Shown here piece after piece: positions 35,903 through 45,283 of a stretch of 64,000 nucleotides of DNA. Within the stretch, counting starts at the first letter, position 1; each line of letters begins with the position of its first letter. The position numbers were made by a program, and so were the translations under genes. Source of the DNA: Smallanthus sonchifolius (Eukaryota; Streptophyta; Magnoliopsida; Asterales; Asteraceae); the NCBI GenBank assembly GCA_023525975.1, contig CM042034.1, positions 2,983,501-3,047,500 on the forward strand, in the 5' to 3' direction. The notes beneath the pieces were generated by a model, which was not told the DNA's origin, made no database searches, and worked only from the letters and a program-made list of their open reading frames with translations.

Positions 35903-37947
35903 GCAACACATCTTCCCAGCTACGAATATGCTTCTTGACCAACACACGAAGTAGAGTGCCCAATGTACGGTTTGTAACTTCAGTTTTCCCGTCAGTTTGT
36001 GGGTGACTAGAGGTACTGAACTTGATTTTGGTACCGAATTTCTTCCACAAAGTGAGCCAAAAGTGACTAAGAAACTTGGTGTCACGGTCACTCACCATCG
36101 ATTTGGGTATCCCATGCAAACGTACAACATCCTTGAAGTATAAGTTAGCGATTTGCACCGCATCGTGGGTAGTGTGGCAAGCAATGAAGTGCGCCATTTT
36201 TTAAAACCGGTCTACGACAACCATAATAGAATCAGAATGTCGCTGACTGCGGGGCAGTCCGATGATAAAATCAAGGCTAACGTCTTCCCATTGGGCATGT
36301 GGAACCGGTAGGGGAAGATGCAATCCTTGACTCAAAACATGACTTTTAGCTCGTTAGCAAACTAAGCAACGTTTAATGAGATATTCGACATCTCGCTTAA
36401 CCCGTGGCCAAAAGAAGTAGCTGCTAAGGACCTCTACTGTTTTCTCGATACCAAAATGGGCTGCTAGGCCACCTTCATGAACTTCTTTGATAAATACTTC
36501 CTGAATAGGATGTTGTGGAATACAAAAGCGAGTGCCCTTGAGAAGATAGCCTTCTAGGATGTGAAAATCTGCGCAAGGATGATTAGTACATGTTGCATAT
36601 AAGTTGCCAAAATCAGTATCAGTAGGGTAGTACTCTTTGAACAACTCAAATCCAATGATCTTGGAGTGTAAGGTGGTCAAGAGCAGATGCCTACGAGAGA
36701 GCGCATCAGCTCCCTTGTTCATAATCCCAGCCTTGTGTTTGATGGTGAAAGTGAAAGATTGAAGGAACTCGACACATTTAGCATGTCGGGCCTGCAACTT
36801 ATGTTGCCCTTGAATGTATTTGAGAGCTTCATGATCCGAATGTAAGATAAATTCTTTAGCGATTAAATAGTGTTGCCAATGATCTAAGGCCCGAACCAAT
36901 GCATAAAACTCTTTATCGTAGGTGGAGTAACGGCATTTGGCTTCGTTGAGTTTTTCACTAAAGAAAGCAACAGGTCGACCTTGTTGTGATAATACCGCTC
37001 CAATGCCTAGACCCGAGGCGTCACATTCAACTTCGAAGATGTCATCGAATTTGGGCAAGGCTAGAACCGGGGTTGTGGTGAGGCGTTGCTTAATGTCTTC
37101 AAAAGAAGCTTGAGCTTGGTGGTTCCAACTAAAAGACTTTTGTTTGAGTACTTCAGTCAAAGGGGCCACAATGGTGCTGAAATGTTTGACGAACCTTCTT
37201 TTCATCGACAGAAATTCCATCCGCAGAAATAATATACCCAAGAAAAATAACTTGTGTTGAAAAGAAATGGCATTTAGCAAGATTACTATACAAGCACTCC
37301 TTGGCCAAGGTGGCAAACACTTTTCGTAGGTGTTCCAGGTGTTCTTCTTCCGTTTTGCTATACACGAGTATATCGTCAAAATAGACCACAACAAATCGTC
37401 CTAAGAACGGCTTCAAGGTTTGATTCATTAATCGCATAAACGTGCTCAGCGCATTTGATAACCCAAACGGCATTACCAACCATCCATATAGGCCGTCCTT
37501 AGTTTTAAAAGCTGTTTTCCACTCATCCCCCTCATAAATTCGTATTTGATGATAGCCACTACGCAAGTCAATTTTTGAAAACACAACAGCCCCATAGAGT
37601 TCATCTAGCAGGTCGTTTAACCGGGGAATCGGGAAACGATACTTGATTGTGATTTTGTTTATGGCGCGGCTATCAATGCACATGCGCCACTCGCCATTTT
37701 GTTTAGGCACTAGTAGGGTCGGAACGGCGCAAGGGCTTAGTGACTCTCGAATCAACCCTTTCATTAATAGTTCCTCAACTTGTTTTCTGATTTCGTTGGA
37801 TTCTTTTGGGTTAGATCGGTAAGCGGGTTTGTTGGGTAGAATGGATCCAGGTACAAGGTCAATTTTGTGTTGTATGTTGCGGAGAGGTGGTAAGCCTGGT
37901 GGGATTGCGGTAGGGAAGACGTGGGTGAACTGATCAAGTAATACCTG
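35903..37947 (-). pseudogene. Gypsy pol: RT, RNase H and N-terminal integrase, broken
   Basis: Coding begins almost at the primer-binding site with the lead-in to reverse transcriptase, so gag and protease have been lost. RT shows FSKIDLRSGYHQIR and the catalytic YFDDILVYSK. Near 37200 about 25 conserved residues between RT and RNase H are missing and the frame shifts. RNase H carries FEVECDASGLGIGAVLSQQG and ADALSRR. Integrase has its HHCC finger (H...H...C-x2-C, ending RCLVC), then a TAA at about 36356-36354 and another TAA just before the MAHF start of the next block. The core shows the second Asp (SDRDTKF) and the Glu (DGKTEVTNR). The sequence stops at 35903, where the younger element entered; it resumes at 27005. 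Confidence 0.92.
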
Positions 37948-37959
37948 GCTTTGATACCA
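37948..37959 (-). promoter_or_regulatory. Primer-binding site of the gypsy element (tRNA-iMet type)
   Basis: TGGTATCAAAGC differs at one base from TGGTATCAGAGC, the complement of initiator tRNA-Met. It sits two bases inside the 5' LTR, as expected. Confidence 0.85.
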
Positions 37960-37961
37960 GA

Positions 37962-38517
37962 TGTTATGAGCAACACTAGACCAGGAAGACAACAGTAGCA
38001 AAGTCGAATACAACGGTTACAACGAGTTACAGATTCACCACCCGTCTATCCGTTGGGCAACGCTTCAAACCCCAGTTACAGCTGCACCGCCGGTGGTCAT
38101 AAACCGTGATCCCTTGATCACCACTCGAATGCCAAACGAGTTAGCTAGGATACGTTAATAAGACTCACAAACTCATGAGACTCACAATAAAGTTTCTGCA
38201 AATTCTCTTTGTTTTTCATTCATTCCTTTTTCTTTTGTACGGAGAGTTCAAAAAAAAATTAACTACCCATGACTCCCACTAAACAACTATTTGCATGGCA
38301 TGAAATAAGGAAAGAAGTTGCTGAATTTAAAAGACAATTTAAATAAAAGAAAAACTACTAAAATTTGAAAGGAAAATTAACACGTGGGAGTCTCCTGCAA
38401 TGAATGGTAGTACTTCATGGTGGCTGCTCAACATGCATGGAATTGGTTTTAACCCAATTTACAAAAACGCCCCTGGAGTTATGGTTATTATCATGGATAA
38501 TACCCCGATCGTCATCA
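37962..38517 (-). repeat. 5' LTR of the gypsy element
   Basis: Starts TGATGACGATCGGGG on the minus strand at 38517 and ends GTTGCTCATAACA at 37962. It is near-colinear with 25934-26495, with small A-run differences. Confidence 0.88.
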
Positions 38518-38956
38518 GTTGGATGAGACATCCACATGAAACATGATTTGCTAACCATTCATGAAGATACATGTAAGCTTTTGATGAAGGTGACAAGGGC
38601 CAAGAACCGTCTATACAAGATTAGTATCAAGATAAGAAGTCCCGATGTAAAAGCTAGCATTGGAAAGTACGAGTCAGATTCCAATCAAAGATTCAAGTTT
38701 CGAAGTTCAATGTCCAAGGAAGAAAATTCAAGAATACAAAGGAAAAGTCAAGCAAGTGATTCAAGTCCAAGGAAGGACATGTAGTGATCATAAGAAGCAT
38801 GTGTTTGTTCAAGATAAGAGGAGCCCGAAGAACAATGCAAGAGATCAAGAAGTACCTAGGGAGAATCAAGACAAAGATGACAAGATTGAAGTTGAATACG
38901 CGCCTATTTCAAGTCGAAAATTAGGGGGTGATTCGGATACAACAATTGGTGGGTGA

Positions 38957-39172
38957 TTGTTGGCTCAATTGTTGTTTGGCCCATGAATCAAGCCCAACCC
39001 ACGTGTTAGGGGTTTTAATGGGTAACTTAATGACCAAGTTAAGGTTATTAGGTTTTAATATTATAAATAGATGTTACCGGGTTAGGGTTTTATAATGAGA
39101 GTTAGCGAGTTATTGTAATCAGTTTTTTGAGTTATATTTTCTGGTTATAATAAAATTCTTGAAGAGTTATTC
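38957..39172 (+). repeat. 3' LTR of the copia-type element
   Basis: Same start as the 5' LTR, with about 3.6 percent differences by eye. Homology ends at CCAATT, and no CA terminus is evident there. Either LTR may have been altered at its edge. Confidence 0.75.
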
Positions 39173-41105
39173 CAATTATCGCTTGTTTCGGTTGAGTTAT
39201 AATCGATTCAATCCTTGATACATATATCATATATCAGTTCAAGTATACTCACATAAAAATGACATATTTTAACAGTAATGTTAGAATTTTAGAGAAATCT
39301 CGTAGTTTTCGCATTATGTTTATGTATTTAACCCTTCATTATAGTTATAACCAACACTTTTGATTATTTTATTTGATGTTAATCTTTTCATTGTGTTGTT
39401 TCCGATTTTCAAATTGTATGATTCTACTACTTGTTACTTTAAGCAGAATACTCTCTTAACTTAAAGCAATTTCACACCTTTTATTTCAAATGTGCAAAGG
39501 TTTGATGGTGAATTGCCTTCCAAGATACAATGAAGCAACATATGTAGATTTATAATAAACTCTTGAACAATAGAGAAGATATCCGGATAAACTATTGAGA
39601 TTTTAAGGATTTCGATTATACAAAATCTTACTTCTATAGCAATAAGATGGTTTGTATTTCTTGTATAAGAAAGAGAGTTTTAGTGAGGATTTGTGTTGAA
39701 TGGGATGCCAAAAATGAAATGGGAGAGGTTTCGTGAATCATCACACTCCTTCACTTTTCGCATGAGTTTCACATGTGAACCATGGCACTGTTTTCGCTGG
39801 TCTGATGTGCGAAGCATCATTACTCTTATATCATCTGTTCAACCAGTCGCTGACGCGAGCCACCATGACCGTTCATTTGTTTCACATGTGAACCGTTGTG
39901 ATTTCAGCGAACCATTGCATTTGTTCACGAATCAACACATCTATTCACATGTTTCTCAGTAAACCATATTCCAAACTCTTCTCTTTTACTTCCTAAGACT
40001 CGAAAACATTTATTTTGAAATTATTTTCCCAACACATTGTATATGAATCACACTATTTTCGATTTTGTTATCTCGTCCTGCTCGATCATCGAATTGAATT
40101 ATGCCCATGCAAAATGCATTCCCAAAGTATAATTGTTTACTTTTTTCAGTGTGACTACGGTACCTGTACACATGAAGGAGTGAAGGCACACCAATTCTTC
40201 AACTCATGATTTACAATTTCTTAAAACTTCATTAAATAAATGATGCTACTTCAACATTATATAACTTAGAAACATAAAATGGGAAGGTGAAGATGATAAA
40301 TACAAAAGAAATTTTTCTTTAAATTTTTCTGAAATAAATTTATATTAATTTTTTTTATATTTCTTTAATATGAAATTGTTTGTCTTAATTTCGATATTTA
40401 ATAAATAAATAAATAAAATTGACAATAAAAATAAATTAAATAACTTACACATAAAAAAATCATACATTTAGTCAAAGAAGATATCCGGATAAACTAGTGA
40501 AATTAAAGAAGATACGCGGATAAACTACGTTAAAGAAGATATCCGGATAACCCCGATTAACTGAATCTTATTAGGGTTAGTATTTGGGTTTGATTACATT
40601 TACAAAAAAAAACCGATTAATCCGACCCGAAACCCGATGAACACCCTATGCCATCCCCATACCGTAAACCTTAAAGTTCAAAATTGATCTCATACACGTC
40701 CCGTCCCAGTATACCCACCCCATACACGCCCCCAAATGTTTCAAATTTCAGGTTTTTAGAACTGTGTTTAAGTTTTTATGTGATCCATACACTATGGTGG
40801 TAAAGATGAGCTTTTAATACTACTTTTCCTGCAAAAATATCAAATTATCGAAAGTAAAAACAATTAGGTTATTAGATTAATAACTAATTACTATGATAAT
40901 CTTTTTTAATCATATATCAAATAGGCTTCACAAATTTTGAGCAATGAACAAACAGCCTACCCAGAAAATCTCAAACAAAGTTCAAAACTAAGCCCAACAA
41001 TTTTAGAGATCTTTATATTTATATATCCTAAAAGCGACCACTTAGTATATATAAGGTCTTACGCCTATTCATAACTTTGCGTGGGAGTATTAACTAACAT
41101 TAACA
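39173..41105. other. Intergenic with short repeats
   Basis: No gene is recognised. GAAGATATCCGGATAAACT, built on the palindrome TATCCGGATA, occurs at about 39574 and then three times at 40476-40555 (one copy degenerate). The short ORFs around 39693 and 40015 have no recognisable domain. The last few hundred bases before 41110 probably include the 3' UTR of the first LFG gene. Confidence 0.45.
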
Positions 41106-41109
41106 ACTT

Positions 41110-43127
41110 TTAACTGTCACCAGCAATGAAGGCGGTAAGCATCGCCATGAAAAGATTGACGATATCAAGATACAAAATAACTGCAGCCCAGATGTACTCA
41201 TCATACGTATACCGTTTGATTAGATTATCAGTGTCATAGACTATGTATCCACAGAAGATTATTGCAGCTAAACACCCATATATCATGTGTGAAATCTTAC
41301 CCAGAGGAAAAAATATCTGAAATAACAAAAAAAGTTAACGCATAAATAAGAAAAGCTAGAAACAAGAAACTAAAACTATTGTAATCATAGCCGAATAACC
41401 GGAAAAACCAACTAAGAAATAGATGGTTTAGTTATAAATTTTTTATATGGTTCGGTTATAGTTATATGTATAAACAACCGAACTAGTTGAACCTAACCAA
41501 CATTTAAACAAACCTTTTATACTTTTTACTTCTATATATAATATGTTTTATTTCTGGAAAAGTTTTGCTGTAATTTTCATTTTTAGAAAATAACATATTA
41601 GTTGTCGCTTTATAAATTAAAATGTTCATTAAAATTATATTTCATCAAATATATAGTTTGATGAATAACCGAACAACTTATAACCGAAACCGGTCGGGTA
41701 AAGGATTCTAAAAACCAAAACATTGGGTTTAGGTAACGTGTTAGCCTATAACCAAACTGACCCAACCCATGCTCGCCTGTGAAGTCACAACTCATGCAAG
41801 GAGGATGACCCACGAACCTGAATGAGGGCAAAGACGAGAAGCACCATAAGGGCACCGAACAAGAAAGGGCCCAAGAAATTGAAGTCATAACCTCTCTTGG
41901 CAGCCCAAAATGTGAACAAAGTGAGACTCACAACCACCACTGCTGTCAAAATTACCGCTTCCGGTAACACCTTTCCTGCAATATCCTCAAACAATCCGGC
42001 AATCTGTTCTATCAATTCTTTCCTAGAAGGTATAAATTGTTCAATTTCAATTGGTTTCTATGGCTGAAATTATCATCATCAGTTAGAAGAAATTTCTTCT
42101 TGCTGTAATGAATAATTTCTATTTTCTTCTGAGAATATGAAACTAAACATGCATAATAAACCTGGAAAACATGAATTGACAGAAATGTTGTGTGTAGGCT
42201 TACCACTACCGAGAGTGCATGTCAAACCGACTACAAAAGCAAGAAACACGGTGAAGATGCCGAGAAGGATATAGTTTATAAGATGACTCTGATGATGGTA
42301 ATTCAATGCCCACATGGCTGTACAACAAAAACAACACATCAATTCAACAAAGATGTAATGAAATTATAACACAGAAACCCTAGCGAATTCACGATTGCAC
42401 AGGTTTAATTAAACCAGATTAACACAACACCTCAATTCAACAAAGATCTAACTATATCAAACGAAACTATAACACAAAAACCCTAGCGATTTCACGATTA
42501 ATCGATTACACATGTTTAATTACACCAGAAATAACACAAATGCTGCATATATTTATGATTACACAGAAATTAGAACACAAGAAGTCAAAAACCCTGGCGA
42601 ACTCAACAAAAGCAACACGTCAATTCAACAAAATTATAACACGAGAATCCTAGAGAATTCACGATTGCACAGGTTTAATTACTCCAGAAATAACACAAAT
42701 GCTGCCTATGAATCAAACGATTAATATATTTATGAAACAATTGTTACGCATAAATTAGAACACAAAAATATCACTGATTCACAATTACACAGAATCAAAC
42801 GAGAATAACAGTAACACGGATAAATCAAACAAAGTTGATTCTATAACTTACTAATGAACGGTATAACTTACTAATGAACGGCGTGACGACGAGAAGCAAA
42901 AAACAAACCGATCCACCTCTAGTAGTTGTTAAGAAAGTGGCAATAGGATGATACCAGAAAAGAGTAGCAGCAACAGCGACGGTGAGAAGCAACTGTATCG
43001 CGACGATTGAGTAAATCTTACGAATAAACGACCACCGGAGTTCCGGCGTCTCCGACATCTTCGGGTACAACGCTCCAGTTTGTCCATTCTCCAAGTCGGT
43101 CTTCGCGAACGGCGGTTGGTTAGACAT
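41110..43127 (-). CDS. LIFEGUARD/BIL4-like membrane protein (BI-1 family), tandem copy 1
   Basis: Multi-pass membrane protein of the Bax-inhibitor-1/TMBIM family; plant LFG proteins act in cell-death control and, for BIL4, in brassinosteroid signalling. Exons 43127-42872, 42317-42204, 41975-41818, 41316-41110 give 735 nt and 244 residues with consistent phases. Start MSNQPPFAKTDLENG. Family motifs: SPELRWSFIRK-type (SETPELRWSFIRKIYS), FTFWAAKRGYDFNFLGPF, GCLAAIIFCGYIVYDTDN, DEYIWAAVILYLDIVNLF. The Asp of YDTD and of YLD matches the di-aspartyl pair of bacterial BI-1 homologues. Exon 2 begins MWALNYHHQSH where copies 2 and 3 have LCPLYYYHQRH, so this is the most divergent copy. The exon 1 donor is tandemly duplicated (42842-42881). 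Intron 3 holds a repeat with AACCGG motifs. Confidence 0.93.
42842..42881 (-). promoter_or_regulatory. Tandemly duplicated splice donor, LFG copy 1 intron 1
   Basis: A perfect 20-bp tandem duplication (42842-42861, 42862-42881) contains ATTAGTAAGT twice. The proximal donor (exon end 42872) matches the exon length of copies 2 and 3. The distal one (exon end 42852) would add 20 nt and shift the frame. Copies 2 and 3 have a single donor. Confidence 0.85.
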
Positions 43128-43404
43128 CTTGGTGAAATTCCGACGATTCGACTCAAAATTGAGAAACTAGGGTTTGTGATTGGGCAAATGAGAAGGTATT
43201 CAAGAAACTCAAGTTAATGAAGAGGAAATTAGGGGGGTTTTCATAAAGGTGGTAACGGAAGTTTTCCGTTTTCGACGAAGCTTGGAACCAGCACTCTTTT
43301 CGTAAAAGGCATCAAAAGATAACACGCGGTATACTATTATCCTAAATACCATACCGCGTCTTATACTTGTTAAGAAAACCCGTTCGAAAAGTACTCGCTT
43401 AAAA

Positions 43405-43856
43405 TATGTTTGGTTACAAATAGGCGGACCGAGCTTGATTCAGCTTGTAAACAACCGACCTCGAGCTAGCCATGGCTTGGCTTGGTTCGGCATGTTAGCT
43501 CGCTTATTTGGCTCGTACAATCTAAGTGTAGCAGTTAATTATTGTATATTTTCAAAAACTCGAAGGTTCTACGTCCAAAACCTAGCACATTTATTCCTTA
43601 TTTCCTTCCCTTACGCTTCTATCAAACATTGCCAATTTATATAATCTTAAACTTTCTTTTTTTCCCTGTAAATGTTAGTTCCACATCGTTTGATTCAAAA
43701 AAAAAACTTGTAAACCGACTTGAAAATAAACCAAAAACACTAACTGAGCCAAGCTGACTCAGATTTGAGCTCAATATTTTCAACTCAAGGTGAGCTAGCT
43801 TGGCTTGTAAACGAGCCGAGTTTGAGCTGACCTTGGCTCAGCTCATTTATAACTCT
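43405..43856. mobile_element. hAT-like repeat with GAGCTTG/GAGCTAG subterminal motifs
   Basis: Both ends carry repeated AGCTTG, GAGCTAG, TTGGCTTG and CTCGTTTACAAGCC-type motifs, in opposite senses at the two ends, with a non-repetitive middle. This pattern is common in plant hAT derivatives. No target duplication was confirmed. Confidence 0.45.
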
Positions 43857-44451
43857 AGTCGTTATAGCATCAATAACATATAGCATCAATAACATAAAAA
43901 AAAACCGTTATAGATTAATATGAACAATACCTCTATTTTCAAAAGTATCATCTCTCTAATTTATCATCGTTCAATAACACCTTTATATTTTTATTTTATC
44001 ACAATCTTTTATCTTTATTTTTCAAAACTAAAAAAATTATTATAATAAACTATTTAATTTTTAATTTCGTATTGTCAGTTTACTACATTATGTCTAAATG
44101 GTATGTAACTAAAAATAAAAAGATAAAATAAAATATATTTAATGATTAGAAAATTTGGGGAAAATATTAAAAATTTGAAATTTTAACACTTCTCTAATTT
44201 ATAAAAAATTTATGCATATATTTTTTAAAAGTTTAAAAATATGTAAATATAAATATTTATAAACTACTAGTTATAATTTAATAGAAACAAACATATCTAG
44301 TAAAATTCTACTCAACGAGTAGGATGAAATTATGGCAAACCTTATGAGATGTAAAGCATGTATACAGTATACGCAGTGATTACCCATTCGACTGAAACTC
44401 TAACTCTATCAAACTTGCACTTCACTTGTGAAAAACACGACTAAGGGGATG

Positions 44452-44650
44452 TTTGGTAGCCTCTTAATGATTCCATTAAGAGGCTACCTTTGAATCGTTC
44501 AGAGGTAAAGGGTGTTTGTTTCACTGACAGCCCACCTCTTAATGGTTCGTTTTACCTCTTAATGGTTCAGCTGAAAAACCATGCTGAACCATTCAGACCT
44601 CTTAATGATTCAGCACTTAATGGTTCAGCACTTGCCAAACAGCCCCTAAG
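44452..44650. mobile_element. hAT-type MITE with GGGGNTGTTTGG ends
   Basis: Left end GGGGATGTTTGGTAGCC and right end TTGCCAAACAGCCCC are inverted complements. The interior repeats CTCTTAATGGTTCAG. The target duplication could not be confirmed. Confidence 0.6.
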
Positions 44651-44742
44651 ACCAACTTTCTTCGCTGGAACCAATTGGTCATGTTTCATTTTTGTATTTG
44701 AAGGGTGAAAGATCTGATAATAATAATAAGAATTATAATATT

Positions 44743-44985
44743 GGGTCTTTGGTTTCTATGTTTGTCAAGCCTTTATTTGGGGCTATGAATGAACCAAACA
44801 AATGGGTACAATCTGGTGCAGCAATGTGTATGGCTAAATTTGTGGAAATGGTTTCGATCCATCTGTTTTGGCTTTCCAAAAGCTTTGCAGTAGGATGTTC
44901 AAGTTTCTAACTAGCCCTAATTTCTTAGTAAATGGCATTTACTAAATGCTGCTCTTTTGCCAATGGCTTCAAGCCTTTCTCTGGT
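44743..44985 (+). pseudogene. Fragment of a TORTIFOLIA1/SPIRAL2-like HEAT-repeat gene
   Basis: One frame reads VKPLFGAMNEPNKWVQSGAA then MCMAKFVEM. After a frame slip comes PSVLAFQKLC and FKFLTSPNFLVNG. This is the N-terminal HEAT-repeat block of plant TOR1/SPR2 microtubule proteins (typically PLFEAM..QNK.VQSGAAMC). Only about 80 codons remain, with frame breaks and a downstream stop, no start region and no further exons nearby. It lies on the strand opposite to the LFG genes and is probably a captured or duplicated gene scrap. Confidence 0.62.
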
Positions 44986-45283
44986 TGGTTAGGTCAAAAG
45001 ACCAATTGGTCAAATATAAACATAACGGACAATTTCTGAAATTACCTTTAGTTTAAGGACAAAACCTGAAATTTGGTATAAAAATAAATGATGAAAAATG
45101 TAATTTGTTCTTAGTTTTGGAAACCGCTTATACAAGAGCGATGAGTTGACTATATTGTATATAACATTGCAAAACATCTGTATATTAAAACACATGTTTT
45201 CGAAAACACAACCACTTAGTATATATAACGTCTTACATCTATTCATAACGATGCGTGCAAGTATTAACAAACATCAACAACTT

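Larger units (their letters stand above)
25934..38517 (-). mobile_element. Ty3/gypsy chromovirus, deleted, itself split by a younger element
   Basis: LTRs at 25934-26495 (3') and 37962-38517 (5') read TG...CA on the minus strand (TGATGACGATCGG to CATAACA). Flanks GTTAG (25929-25933) and GTTGG (38518-38522) are a 5-bp target duplication with one change. The primer-binding site TGGTATCAAAGC (37959-37948) is two bases inside the 5' LTR, and a polypurine tract GAGGAGGA abuts the 3' LTR. The pol region shows RT, RNase H and integrase; gag and protease are missing. The LTRs differ by roughly 18-20 substitutions plus small indels over about 555 bp. The protein style (WVHFRKERFP, SATFNVADL) suggests the CRM or a related chromovirus lineage; the lineage call is tentative. 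Confidence 0.9.
24052..39172 (+). mobile_element. Copia-type LTR retrotransposon, gag/protease only, split by nested insertions
   Basis: The 5' LTR (24052 to about 24272) and 3' LTR (38957 to about 39172) start with the same TGTTGGCTCAATTGTTG and differ at about 8 of 215-220 positions. A gag-protease region (24667-25929) breaks off at 25933 and resumes at 38518, the gypsy element lying between. After the resumed gag-pre-integrase stretch (to about 38650) there are only about 300 bp before the 3' LTR, so integrase, reverse transcriptase and RNase H are missing. A purine-rich GGTGGGTGA tract just before 38957 fits a polypurine tract. The outer end of the 3' LTR and the target duplication are not settled. 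Confidence 0.82.
43130..44740. other. Upstream region of LFG copy 1 with transposon debris
   Basis: Promoter region, then a hAT-like repeat rich in GAGCTCG/GGCTTG motifs (about 43405-43856), AT-rich sequence, and a MITE at 44452-44650. No gene is present. ORFs at 43435-43757 fall inside the repeat. Confidence 0.5.

Noticed and set aside
38660..38956. 99-codon ORF before the copia 3' LTR
   Set aside because: Lysine- and glutamine-rich with no match; it sits in the deleted remnant between gag-pre-integrase and the polypurine tract.
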